From positions 13,757,601 through 13,821,600 of the forward strand of contig OY759225.1 in NCBI GenBank assembly GCA_963662175.1: DNA of 64,000 nucleotides, given 5' to 3'. Positions 1 to 9,728 of the stretch are shown here, piece after piece; position 1 is the first letter of the stretch; the number at the start of each line of letters is the position of its first letter. The position numbers and the translations under genes are program-made. The notes beneath the pieces were generated by a model. The model ran no database searches. It worked only from the letters and a program-made list of their open reading frames with translations, and was not told where the DNA came from. The DNA comes from Aradus depressus. Lineage: Eukaryota > Arthropoda > Insecta > Hemiptera > Aradidae.

Positions 1-61
1 GTTCAAGTTAAACTTCTTTTGTTTTCATTAACTATGCGAATTAAATAAACAAATTAATATA

Positions 62-1388
62 CCGGGTGATTCATTTAACCTGAAAAACAAGAATAAATCG
101 AAAAATAAGCTTTATCGAAAAAAATTGTTCAAACAAAAGTTGCAGGGTTTAAAGGGGGACATATAATGGTAATACGAAATTTAACCTTGAGTGGCGTTTT
201 CAGGGTTAAATCAAGGTCAACTTCGATTTTTTCATTGGAAACCCATAGTTTTAATTGCATACTTGGATTCTACGTGAAAAAATACGTATCTTTTGTAGGA
301 AAAGTTTTGTTTGAAAATTTCAATTTTTTATGGTTTTGAGAATTTAAAAACACAAATTTGATGCACAAAGAAATAAACATAGATTAAATTAAAATGAGTT
401 ATTGTAATAAAGAATTAATATTTTACACAAAATGTATTTATTAATTTAAAAGTAAATAAACTGTAAACAGAACTGAAACAAAAAATTTATTTATTACTAC
501 GAGGTGTAAACAATAGAGCTAATTCTGTTATAGTTGATATCGTGTTTAAATGGAGAAAAGTATGCAGAATTTTTAGACCAACAAGCTTCTTGAAAATTTG
601 ACCCTTCAAGAAAGAATGAATATGTGGTTCCAAAACGATGGTTGTCCAGCGCATTATGCAATAACAGCACGTGAATTATTAAAATGAGACTATCCTAACC
701 GATGGATTGGTCGAGGTGGTCCAGTAAACTGGCCAGCTAGGTCACCGGACTTAACTTCGCCAGATTTTTTTCTATGGGGATATTTAAAAGAACAAGAATA
801 CAAATATGTGCCAACTACAACTGAAAATATGAAAGAGAGAATCAGAAATGCATGTCGAGAAATTGACAGAAAAACTTTATTAAGGACGGTTCAATGTTTC
901 ATTACACGGGTTGAAAAATGTATTGAAGTTCAGGGACATCATTTTGAACATTTATTAAGATGATAATTAATTGTTGATAAGTGGTGTGATATTATTCAAT
1001 TAAAATTTGTTTTCAAAATTTTGTGTAAAATACTGATTCTTTATTACAATAACTCATTTCAATTTAATCTATGTTTATTTCTTTGTGCATCAAATTTGTG
1101 TTTTTAAATTCTCAAAACCATAAAAATTGACATTTTCAAACAAAACTTTTCCTACAAAAGTTACGTATTTTTTTACGTAGAATCCAAGTATGCAATTAAA
1201 ACTATGGGTTTCCATTGAAAAAATCGAAGTTGCCCTTGATTTAACCCTGAAAACGCCACTCGATGTTAAATTTCGTATTACCATTATATGTCCCCCTTTA
1301 AACCCTGCAACTTTTGTTTGAACAATGTTTTTCGATAAAGCTTATTTTTCGATTTATTCTTGTTTTTCAGGTTAAATGAATCACCCTG
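62..1388 (+). mobile_element. Tc1/mariner-like DNA transposon with very long TIRs
   Basis: The ends read CCGGGTGATTC and GAATCACCCTG and are flanked by TA on both sides (60-61 and 1389-1390), as for Tc1/mariner insertions. The inverted repeats extend for about 370 bp (62-433 against 1017-1388) with scattered mismatches. Between them lies only about 580 bp, holding a decayed transposase tail. The long arms could form a hairpin if transcribed. Superfamily is inferred from the TA target and the DDE-type protein remnant. Confidence 0.8.
549..963 (+). pseudogene. Decayed mariner-like (DDE) transposase, C-terminal part
   Basis: Conceptual translation starts with NGEKYAEFLDQQAS, breaks at a stop/frameshift near 591, resumes as NMWFQNDGCPAHYA, meets an in-frame TGA at 685-687, and then reads DYPNRWIGRGGP, WPARSPDL, FFLWGYLK and a C-terminus with EVQGHHFEHLLR before the stop. 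The DGxPAH and SPDLxxxDFFLWG blocks carry the second and third catalytic aspartates of the DDE/D fold; the part with the first one is missing. This element cannot make its own transposase. The family call rests on these motifs alone. Confidence 0.75.
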
Positions 1389-1420
1389 TATATGTTTATA
1401 TCTATAAATAAGTATATATC

Positions 1421-1795
1421 GCACCCCCAGTTCAAGACTATCGTAACTCAAGAAAGCTAGTTTAGTTTGTGGGAAAACAAGATTTAAGATTTTTATTTCT
1501 TCTCCCTTTTTCTCTTCACGTGACATCACCTTCTCGGTGATGTCACCAATAGTCTTGCTCTTCATGTGATATATAAATTCATACGCTAGTATGTCAAAAT
1601 CCGATACTATTGCAGTAAACAATTTAAGAGAAATTTATTAATGTAATACTATTTTTTGTAAATGATAATAGTGAAATATTAAATTTTGAGTTGCAATACT
1701 ATAGCACCGTATTGAGTTTACAATGAAGAATCTTAACATGTATATAACACAAAAATGAATTTTTTTGAGTTACGATAGTCTTGAACTGGGGGTGC
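1421..1795. mobile_element. MITE with 31-bp terminal inverted repeats
   Basis: Starts GCACCCCCAGTTCAAGACTA and ends with the reverse complement of the same sequence. The repeat continues as TCGTAACTCAA, about 31 bp and nearly perfect. The interior is AT-rich and non-coding. It sits 32 bp after the mariner-like element. Flanks are TATATC and CATATA, so the target duplication is ambiguous in this AT-repeat context. Confidence 0.7.
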
Positions 1796-1822
1796 CATAT
1801 ATACATTGTTATATATAATATA

Positions 1823-2768
1823 TTAGGGCGTATCGAAAAATATTAATAATTGATGGCTCTATGAAAAATCGAAAGTTTAAATGAAAACATTAACTTTGGT
1901 CGAATCAGAATATTTTTCTATCGAGCCTAATTTAGGCGAACGAATTTTGAAAATGTAGTTTTTTGTTATTTTTCGGAAATTTTAACGTTTTTTACATTTT
2001 ACTCAAATTCTTTTCTATTAATACTCAAATCTTACATTATATTTTTGAGATGGTGTATTTTGTGAAAGGAAAATGTCCGTATATTGATTAAATTAACTAT
2101 ATTTTCAATTTTATAATCATTCTAACATTTGAATAATGGAGAAAATTGAACATTCAAAATCGGTGTTTAGTATTTTTATAAATTTACAATAAAATTAAGG
2201 TCGGTAGTCGCTTTTTGTTTCAAATTGGGGCATCTTTTTACGAGGATCTAAAGTGCTCAGCACTCTTGCATGTCTGGCGTCATACCCATAAACCGCTTTG
2301 GATACTTCGCTGACCAATTTGATATTCTTTCGACAGCTTGGTTGTGACAAGGAAAGGAAAAATTCGCTTTTAGGGTGTCGTGTTTATCGATAACTAAACT
2401 GACCAGTTCTTCTATTGGTATGTACTAAACACCGATTTTGAATGTTCAATTTTCTCAATTATTCAAATGTAAAAATGATTATAAAATTGAAAATATAGTT
2501 AATTTAATTAATATATGGACATTTTCCTTTCACAAAATACACCATCTCAAAAATATGATGTAAGATTTGAGTATTAATAGAAAAGAATTTGAGTAAAATG
2601 TAAAAAACGTTAAAATTTCCGAAAAATGCCAAAAAACTACATTTTCAAAATTCGTGCGCCTAAATTAGGCTCGATAGAAAAATATTCTGATTCGACCAAA
2701 GTTAATGTTTTCATTTAAACTTTCGATTTTTCATAGAGCCATCAATTATTAATATTTTTCGATACGCC

Positions 2769-2773
<5 letters not shown>
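1823..2773. mobile_element. 950-bp inverted-repeat element with a protein fragment in the loop
   Basis: The left arm (1823 to about 2172) begins TTAGGGCGTATCG and the right arm (about 2423-2773) is its reverse complement, with roughly 350 bp of high identity. The 250-bp loop is not inverted; on the minus strand it encodes a piece of protein (see 2175-2422). Flanks are TA-rich. The superfamily is unknown to me; the termini match neither the mariner nor the hAT elements in this window. Confidence 0.75.
2175..2422 (-). pseudogene. Fragment of a conserved protein of unknown function (CHNQAVER motif)
   Basis: The minus strand of the loop reads IPIEELVSLVIDKHDTLKAN, then FSFPCHNQAVER. After a one-base frameshift it continues IKLVSEVSKAVYGYDARHAR and VLSTLDPRKKMPQFETKSDY. 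Such dense coding potential in a non-repeated loop suggests capture from, or decay of, a real protein. I have an impression of similar PCHxQxVER stretches in uncharacterised arthropod proteins, possibly transposon-encoded, but cannot verify it. No function is assigned. Confidence 0.45.

Positions 2774-2827
<54 letters not shown>
2771..2827. repeat. (TA)n microsatellite
   Basis: About 27 TA units directly follow the right end of the inverted-repeat element, probably grown from its TA-rich target. Confidence 0.95.
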
Positions 2828-2830
<3 letters not shown>

Positions 2831-3374
2831 CTTTTGCCTTGCACGGAATTGTCGAAAACGTTCCGTTGAAGTTTTTGGCATTTTTAACTATTTAACACTT
2901 GACTCAGAATAAAATTAATAATCAAATGTATTATTTTAACGCATAAACCGTATCGAAACACGTAGCACACAACAGCAGATGCATTTCATGTTTGATTTTT
3001 ATGTCGAGGTAACTCCGATTCGCTAGTCTCGCTAAAGGAGTTCCACTTCAAAAAATTCTGTCTGTGAACACGATATATCGAGAATACTCCAAGGATTGCA
3101 CCTACTGATTTTTTTCAAATCGGCCAAAATATTGGGATTTCGAATTTCATATGTGATATATAAAGCCCTCTAATGACCACTGTGGTAAAAAAAAGGGTTT
3201 AAGTGTTAATCTTAAATAAATAAAAATATAAATAATAATTGTATTAATAATAATGAAATAATAATTAAAACAAAAAGAATAAATAATAAACAATAAATTA
3301 CCACATTTCCTGTAGACATTTTATCTCTTTGGTCTTTTACTAAATTTTGATTTATACAGTAGGTTTCCGAAAAG
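2828..3374. other. AT-rich interval, no gene seen
   Basis: No convincing coding frame. 3050-3190 resembles a worn DR1 piece (hallmarks GTGAACACGATA, CAAATCGGCC, AAAGCCCTCTAA). Confidence 0.5.
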
Positions 3375-3606
3375 GGCCCTAAAAAATATCAAAAGTTCAA
3401 GACGTGCAATTTTTAAGAAAGTACACGTTTATTTAAAAAAATTTCAATTAACAAACTTTTCATTTGGATTTCTTAAAAGATGGCATGTTTTTCTAAATTT
3501 TTCAAATATATTTAAATCTAATCCAAAGGGTTTCAAATTATCTTACTGGGCCAACTGGGAAAATTAATAGAATAGAATTTACGAGAACAAATAGTTTGGG
3601 TTTATT
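3375..3606 (+). repeat. Dispersed repeat, partner at 60427-60664
   Basis: From CCCTAAAAAATATC through AGTTCAAGACGTGCAATTTT to GAGAACAAATA, this matches 60427-60664 in the same orientation with small indels. No coding frame or terminal repeats are visible, so the class is unknown. Confidence 0.75.
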
Positions 3607-4104
3607 ATTTTTAAATCATCTACATTATAAAATAAAAAAAACTAAACATTGAAACAAACAAAAATCAAAAGAAAAACTCTTAAAAACTAAATTCTTAAAA
3701 CTATTTCAATTTTTTTTTCTGTTTTATATTTTTGGCCATTCTTTTAATTTAAGTTATATATTTCTGGTCATATGTCCTGTACATATAAACAAACAACAGT
3801 ACCTTCTTTTTGGATCAATTTCACCGTCAATTCACTTCTATTTAGTTACATCACAACTTAAGCTTAAACACCACTCTACATGTTTCACTCAGCCCGTCTC
3901 AACTCAACCCAGGCCTCGACTCGTTTCTACACACTAAAAAAAAAACAGCTAATGGCCGTGTTTTGTTTTCTACTTTTGTTTTAAAAGAAATGGTTTCTTA
4001 TTATTTATTAATTCAGTTTCTTTTTATAGAAAAATAAATATAATTAATTTTTTTATTATTATTAATAATTTATTTATTATTTATTCTTTTTATACATCAA
4101 ACAA
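3607..4104. other. AT-rich interval, no gene seen
   Basis: Homopolymer-rich non-coding sequence; nothing recognised. Confidence 0.5.
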
Positions 4105-4432
4105 TTGGCCAAAGGCAAGGGAGGGATTAGGATGGAGGCTTAACACATAACCTGTAATAACTACCGTTGTAATGATTGACACGATATTTCTTTTGTAAAT
4201 TTAAAGCCCTATATGGACTACTCCTATTTACAGCGTATTGAGCCGAAGGGGAGGGTCATCCAAGGAAGGCTCAGCTCAAAAATCCCAATAACTGCCGATG
4301 TAACGAATATATCGACACTTAGTATGATTATTCAGAAGCCACTATGTAAATCAAATATTGAGAGAGAGCGAAAATGTAATTGAATAATTCGTGCTGGGGA
4401 AGTACATAGCCGATGATTCATTTACAACTTTT
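4105..4432 (+). repeat. DR1 copy, 5'-truncated
   Basis: DR1 is the commonest repeat here. Hallmarks in this copy: AATAACTGCCGATGTAACGA, then the 3' block GAGAGAGCGAAAATG and CTGGGGAAGTACATAG. The 5' hairpin is absent. Confidence 0.75.
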
Positions 4433-4560
4433 TTTTAAAGTTATATAGCATTTTCCAAGGCCCCCCTCCCCGTCTCCCTAGTTACGTTACAAGATTATGA
4501 CAGTCTCTTGACAACCCGACAATCTACCCCTATTCTGAAGAATCATAATCACATTTAATT

Positions 4561-4752
4561 AGTTATTGTGACTCATACCCTGGTTTAAAATATGAGGTCG
4601 AATCGCCTACTACCAGAGCACTCTTTCGTCACTCTGGTGAACGTGAGCTAGGATAGGCTCAGCGCTATCCAAAGTATGGCGTGCTCAATGTTTTATTTAT
4701 CTTCCAGATATAAAACCCAAGGAGCTTGGCCAGGTTTCGAACCCGCGATTTT
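4561..4752 (-). mobile_element. SINE1, old degraded copy
   Basis: Matches the SINE1 antisense order (GACTCAT, GAGGTCG, CGCCTACTACCAGAGC, GGTTTCGAACCCGC) with several internal deletions. Only the B box and tail side remain. Confidence 0.7.
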
Positions 4753-4788
4753 GTGTTATAATTATTAAATATATCTAATGAAGAAGAA

Positions 4789-5139
4789 GGCGCCGGTAGC
4801 TCAGTGGTAAGCGTGCTTGTCTTCTGATCTCAAGAACGTGGGTTCGAAACCCGACCGAGGCTCTTAGTTTATTTTATCTGGGAGGTAAAATAAACTTAAG
4901 CACGCCGTCCTTCGGATGGGACGTTAAGCGATGGTCCCGAGCCTGTACGATGTCAGGTACTCGTTAAAGACCTCTAACCTAGGTGAATAAAGATTTAGGG
5001 TAGGCAAAATTTAGATTGGTAAAGTCGGGCTCATGTCCACCAGAGTGACGAAAGAGCGCGTAGTAGGCTGTGGTAGTAGGCGATATGACCTCGTAGTTAA
5101 AGCCCGGGCATGAGTCATAAAACCTAACCTAACCTAACC
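4789..5139 (+). mobile_element. SINE1, full-length with 12-bp TSD
   Basis: This is a reference copy of the tRNA-derived SINE. The head has a pol III A box (TAGCTCAGTGGTAAGCG) and B box (GGGTTCGAAACCC). A tRNA-unrelated body follows (CTTCGGATGGGACGTTAAGC, GTACGATGTCAGGTACTCG, CTCGTAGTTAAAGCCCGGGC). The 3' end is four AACCT units. TCTAATGAAGAA is duplicated at 4774-4785 and 5140-5151, showing LINE-type retroposition. Confidence 0.92.
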
Positions 5140-5168
5140 TCTAATGAAGAACATATTATTCTATGATG

Positions 5169-5513
5169 GTTAGGTTAGGTTTTATGACTCATGCCCGGGC
5201 TTTAACTACGAGGTCATATCGCCTACTACCAGCGTTCTCTTTCGTCACTCTGGTGGACATGAGCCCGGCTCTACTGTGGGAGTCCTAAATTTTGCCTACC
5301 CTAAATTTTTATTCATCTAGGTTAGGGGTCTTTAACGAGTACCTGACATCGTACAGGCTCGGGACCATCGCTTAACGTCCCATCCGAAGGACGGCGTGCT
5401 TAAGTTTATTTTACCTCCCAGATAAATTAAACTAAGGGCCTCGGTCAGGTTACGAACCCACGTTCTTGAGCTCAGAAGTCAAGCACGCATACCACTGAGC
5501 TACCGGCGCCCTC
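5169..5513 (-). mobile_element. SINE1, full-length with 14-bp TSD
   Basis: The antisense copy begins GGTTAGGTTAGGTTTTATGA and ends at the tRNA-like head (GAGCTACCGGCGCC). ATTATTCTATGATG is repeated exactly at 5155-5168 and 5514-5527. It lies tail-to-tail with the preceding copy, so the two form a near-perfect inverted repeat with about 29 bp between them. Confidence 0.92.
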
Positions 5514-5817
5514 ATTATTCTATGATGAAAGTCTTCAAAAAAACGCATAAAAAATTATATAATTCTTTGCCCAGAATGCTTCAGTTTCCAGAGGATTGTG
5601 TCCTAGTATTTTGTCTATATAGACGGAATGCTAAACCGATCAATCCATGGAATCTTTGACTAAATTCCAGAAATATTACTGGTTTATGGACTCTAGACCT
5701 CATATCAGTCCCTAAATCAAAGTTTCTAAATGAGAATATAATCTCGTTCATTCTGAAAATCCTCCTCTAAAATAAAAATATAATTTTACATGAAAAATAA
5801 GAAACAAATCAAAATCG

Positions 5818-6060
5818 GCATTGTACTTCCCCAGAGCGAATTTTAGTCAATTAAATTTTTGTTTTCTCTCCAGAACTAGTCGAACGTTTTTTTTTTTGGG
5901 GTTATTAAAGTTGGTCGCAACTGTTGCCATAACGCAACAACCAGCTAAAATTGATAAATGTTGTCCTTATGGGATCCCTGGACATATACAATTTCGTTAT
6001 TAGAGTTTTTTTGGATAATTAGTAGGTGTCGTTCTTATGGGGTTCTGGGTACATGTATCA
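5818..6060 (-). repeat. DR1 copy, antisense
   Basis: Begins with the DR1 3' end (GTACTTCCCCAGAGCG), followed by CTCTCCAGAACTAGTCGAAC and the TGTTGTCCTTATGGGATCC block. The opposite end is lost. Confidence 0.7.
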
Positions 6061-6246
6061 GATTTCTTATAGTTTTATTTACTCAAATTTTATGTATAAT
6101 TTATTGTAAAAAAAATTCTTCCGGTATACTTTTATTATATTATTCCTAAAAAAATCAAATTAATTGTAATTTGAAATTAGAATTTTCGATTATTAAATTG
6201 TCTTGAAAATATGAAACACCAGATTTAGGTTAAGTTTTAAGTTATA

Positions 6247-6453
6247 TGAGGTCATATCGCCTATCACCAAAGCGCCCTTTCGTCACTCTGGAAGGCATGA
6301 GCCCGACTCTACTGTGGGAGTCCTAAATTTTGCCTATCCTAAATTTTTATTCACCTAGGGCAGGGGTCTTTAACGAGTACCTGACATCGTACAGGCTCGG
6401 GACCATCGCTTAACGTTCCATCCGAAGGACGGCGTGCTTAAGTTTATTTTACC
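6247..6453 (-). mobile_element. SINE1 fragment without the tRNA head
   Basis: Runs from GAGGTCATATCGCC to AGTTTATTTTACC and stops before the B box. Identity to the full copies is otherwise high. Confidence 0.8.
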
Positions 6454-6479
6454 AAAGGTTGTAAATTAAAAATTTTAAT

Positions 6480-6735
6480 CTGTTAGTTAGTTACTTATTA
6501 TGACTCATGCCCGGGCTTTAGCTACGAAGTCAATGTGTTATATCTAGTTATTTACGACATCCATGGCCCCGGGAGGGAGTTCTATCTACGAAATAAAACT
6601 CACTCCCGGGCGGGATTCGAACCCGCAAAACCATGGTGAGACCATGCGACCTAAACCCTACCCTCTAGCTCGTACGGCCACCATGCCCCCCCCCCCCCAA
6701 AAAAAAAATAAGAGGTCATATCGGCTATTACCTTA
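6480..6735 (-). mobile_element. SINE1 fragment interrupted by SINE2
   Basis: The SINE1 tail block (GACTCATGCCCGGGCTTTAG) reads to about 6532. SINE2 intervenes, and the SINE1 GAGGTCATATCGGCTATTAC block resumes at about 6712. The SINE2 insertion is therefore younger than this SINE1 copy. Confidence 0.7.
6533..6708 (-). mobile_element. SINE2 copy with poly(G)/poly(T) 5' end
   Basis: Antisense copy of the second tRNA-derived SINE. It has a B box (GGGATTCGAACCCGC as printed), an A-box region (TACGGCCACCATG as printed) and the SINE2 body (CTCACTCCCGGGCGG, CCATGGCCCCGGGAGG). Beyond the head it continues into 13 C and 10 A, that is T10 G13 upstream of the element on its own strand. The 3' tail is truncated. 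Confidence 0.8.
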
Positions 6736-6818
6736 TTATTATTTTTTTTATTATTATTTTGTTTATTTATTTTTTTAATTGGCCTCGGCAAACAACACAC
6801 TAGTCATATGTGTTTGTT

Positions 6819-7165
6819 AGGTTTAGGTTAGGTTTTATGACTCATGCCCGGGCTTTAACTACGAGGTCATATCGCCTACTACCAGAGCGCTCTATCGTGA
6901 CTCTGGTGGACATGAGCCCGACTCTACTGTGGGAGTCCTAAATTTTACCTACCCTAAATTTTTATTCACCTAGGGCAAGGGTCTTTAACGAGTACCTGAC
7001 ATCGTACAGGCTCGGGACCATCGCTTAACGTTCCATCCGAAGGATAGCGTGCTTAAGTTTATTTTACCTCCCAAATAAAATAAACTAAGGGCCTCGGTCG
7101 GGTTTCGAACCCACGATCATAAGCTCAGAAGGCAAGCACGCACACCACTGAGCTACCGGCGCCCT
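6819..7165 (-). mobile_element. SINE1, near full-length
   Basis: Begins with the TTAGGTTTAGGTTAGG tail, passes through the complete body, and ends at GAGCTACCGGCGCCC. The B box reads GGGTTTCGAACCCACG on the printed strand. Confidence 0.88.
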
Positions 7166-7511
7166 TTTGTGAAAATACACAAATATTTAATTTAATACAT
7201 GACGTCAATCGAAATGATTGACTGCTTTTTATTGTCGTTTTTCTAACCTGAAAGAAAAACAGAAACTCAATTTGTTTTCTTGTTGCTAAGTATATTGGTT
7301 AGGTTCACTTTTTTCCCAGGAGAGTGGGGTTATGTCGATAATATGATATATTGGTAGGACCTCTAAACCCTTTTATTGGCATTACCCCATTCTGGAAGGG
7401 TAAAAGCCTCAAGATATTTTATTTATTTAATTCTTTCTTATACCTATAGTATAATATGGTGAAGATACCCAAGCTCCTATGTCAAAAATAGCAAGTTTAC
7501 AATAGAGCATT
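7166..7511. other. Interval with no gene seen
   Basis: AT-rich. It contains TCTTATACCTATAGTATAAT, a motif also seen at 19960 (TATACCTACAGTATAAGG), a likely edge of an unclassified repeat. Confidence 0.4.
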
Positions 7512-7721
7512 TTTTTTTTTGGCCTCATGTACGATGCATATTAGCCATGACTCTTATAATGGTGTTTTACCTAATTATTTACGACATCCATGGCCCCGGA
7601 AGGGAGTTTTATCTACGAAATAAAACTCACTCCCGGACGGGATTCGAACCCGCAAACCAAGGTGAGACCATGCGACTAAAACCCTACGCTCTAGACCGCA
7701 CGGCCACCATGGCTCCCAAGG
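7512..7721 (-). mobile_element. SINE2, full-length with poly(A) and TSD
   Basis: On its own strand: GGAGCCATGGTGGCCGTGCG head, B box GGGTTCGAATCCCG, body, and GCATCGTACATGAGGCC followed by a poly(A) tail (T run at 7511-7520). AGAGCATT is repeated at 7504-7511 and 7722-7729. This fixes both ends of SINE2 at about 200 bp. Confidence 0.88.
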
Positions 7722-7978
7722 AGAGCATTAAAACTGTTGTTTAGTTTACCTTTTGAAGTTTACCTTATTGTAATGTTCTAAACGACTTGTGAAAACGTTC
7801 TTCTTCAACAAGAAAAAACAATATTGGTCTTACATACGATAGATTAATTTTAAATTGACTTAGGAGGTTGGTTACCAACAAAAGTCCACAATTATTGTGA
7901 CATACGAGGTTGGGTATGAAATAATATAAGCAAAAAAATAAATGTCAACATTCGAAAAGATTTATTGTAAAGAGTGTA

Positions 7979-8312
7979 TAAAGGTCTGTGGGAGGCACTG
8001 TCGGGGCACTGGTCTATAGACCCAGGAGCTCCGAAGGTCTGGACGGCCGGCACCACATGCAGACCTTCCTTCAGGAGCCTCCACTCCAGTCACTGGTCGG
8101 CGCTATGTATATTGTTTTGGGTTATGTGGTCCGGCGGTGCCTCCGGCTGTCCCCCGGCTTGGCTGGGGCCGCTTGCTTGGGCCCTCTGTCTGGGCTCCTC
8201 CCTCCAGTATCCCGTCTTTGGCAGAATTATCTTTTATAGTGTAGTTTTAAGAATAGCAATGGCTAGTGTGGTGTCTGCCGAGGCAAAAAAAAAAAAAATA
8301 AAAAAAAAATAA
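7979..8312 (+). other. GC-rich segment ending in A-rich tract, origin unknown
   Basis: About 300 bp of much higher GC than its surroundings, followed by a 25-base A-rich tract (8285-8310) and then (AAT)n. This is the shape of a retroposed 3' end. An open frame of 112 residues crosses it, but I recognise no protein in any frame. It may be a LINE or SINE 3' end or a retrocopy of an RNA; no flanking duplication was found. Confidence 0.4.
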
Positions 8313-8335
8313 ATTTGAATGTATTATAAATTAAA

Positions 8336-8420
8336 TAATAATAATAATAATAATAATAATGTGTGATAATAATTATCATTATAATTATTATTGTTATTAA
8401 ATAATTATTATTGATTTTTA
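8336..8420. repeat. (AAT)n / (ATT)n microsatellite-like stretch
   Basis: AATAATAAT repeated about eight times, followed by its near inverse. Confidence 0.8.
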
Positions 8421-8639
8421 ATCTGAAAATGTTTATTAATTGTTTAATTAATGTAAATTTATTACTTAGGAGAAGTCTCTATCTGTTGTTGGTTTCTGGC
8501 TTCTCTGTGTTGTGTTGTGACTTTACTCTGGCTCTTAGATGTTACCAATGTAATTCCCTGAGGTAATTTTATGTATCTACTATAATACAGTTTTTATCAA
8601 TTTGGATTATAATAAGAAAAATGTTGTTCTTTCCAAAAC

Positions 8640-9070
8640 TAAAGTCCGTTTGGACTAAAAACTAATAGTTGACTTAGATAGATTTTTTTGAATGCTCATA
8701 TAATATTTTGTGTTGATACATTTATTATATCGGCAGTTATTGAAGTATTTGTGTTGAGCCTTCCTCTCTGATCTCTTTCTTCCGTCTGGCTCCGCTAAAA
8801 ATTAATAGATGTCGTCCGTATGGATCTTGAATTTATGTATGATTTTTCATGATTACAAGGCAGTTATTAGAGTTCTGTGTGTTAAGTCTCCTAATCTCTT
8901 CTTTCCTTCGACCAATTTATGATCAATAGATGTCGTTATGGGATACTGAATACACATATACACATAAATTTGTGTTGATAAATTCATTCTATCGTGAGTT
9001 TTCGGTTTTTTGGAATTTTTGGAATCACGGGGTCGGAAAACATGAAATTTTATGTTCAACCGAATTTTTG
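8640..9070 (-). repeat. DR1 copy, antisense
   Basis: Contains the DR1 sub-repeat three times (GTGTTGATACATT.., TCGGCAGTTATTG, AATAGATGTCGT), then AACATGAAATTTTATG and CCGAATTTTTGATACAGG near the 5' end. Confidence 0.75.
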
Positions 9071-9094
9071 ATACAGGTTACATAAATTCCTCTA

Positions 9095-9423
9095 GAGGGC
9101 GCCGGTAGCTCAGTGGTATGCGTGCTTGACTTCTGAGCTCAAGATCGTGGCTCTTAGTTTATTTTATCAGGGAAATAAAATAAACTTAAGCACGCCGTCC
9201 TTCGGATGGGACGTTAAGCAATGGTCCAGCGCCTGTACGATATCGGGTACTTGTTAAAGACCCCTGCCCGAGGTGAATAAAAAATTTAGGGTAGGCAAAA
9301 TTTAGGACTCTCACAGTAGAGTCGGGCTCATGTCCACCAGAGTGACGAAAGAGCGCTCTGGCAGTAGGCGATATGACCTCGTAGTTAAAGCCTGGGCATG
9401 AGTCATAAAACCTAATCTAACCA
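9095..9423 (+). mobile_element. SINE1 copy lacking the B box, with 11-bp TSD
   Basis: The head AGGGCGCCGGTAGCTCAGTG is intact, but the B box and about 18 bp around it are deleted (AAGATCGTGGCTCTTAG). AAATTCCTCTA is duplicated at 9084-9094 and 9424-9434. Without a B box it should not be transcribed by pol III now. The deletion probably followed insertion. Confidence 0.88.
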
Positions 9424-9479
9424 AAATTCCTCTATACTTCTGTATAGCTACAGCGCGAACTAATAAACTGGGTGTCTTA

Positions 9480-9600
9480 AGTACATACTTAGAAATCCTC
9501 ATACTAAATTTCGTGTCGATAGATTCATTCCATCGGCGAATTTCGTTATAGGGTTTTGGATTTACATGGCCAACTTACGTATAATTTCCCGCCGTCCATA
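9480..9600 (-). repeat. DR1 fragment, antisense
   Basis: Block AAATCCTCATACTAAATTTC, GTGTCGATAGATTCATT, TCGGCGAATTTCGTTATAGG. Confidence 0.6.
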
Positions 9601-9728
9601 TCTACGTCGACTCAACGTGTGTATAACTAGACCACTGGACGTACCAGATATTATGAGGTCACTGAGATTTCTACTCCAAACAATTCTTTAAGAATAGACC
9701 AATCGAATGTTCGCTGTACGACTAGGCT

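Noticed and set aside
1284..1622. 112-residue minus-strand frame
   Set aside because: It spans the TIR of the mariner-like element and part of a separate MITE, so it cannot be a single real gene.
4789..4862. tRNA gene (A and B boxes present), and the same in other SINE1/SINE2 heads
   Set aside because: The first and last bases do not form an acceptor stem, and the sequence continues into a repeated body with tail and TSD. These are SINE heads.
7974..8312. 112-residue protein in the GC-rich segment
   Set aside because: No recognisable motif, ends in a translated A-rich tract, and overlaps another frame of similar quality. Kept only as a GC-rich segment.
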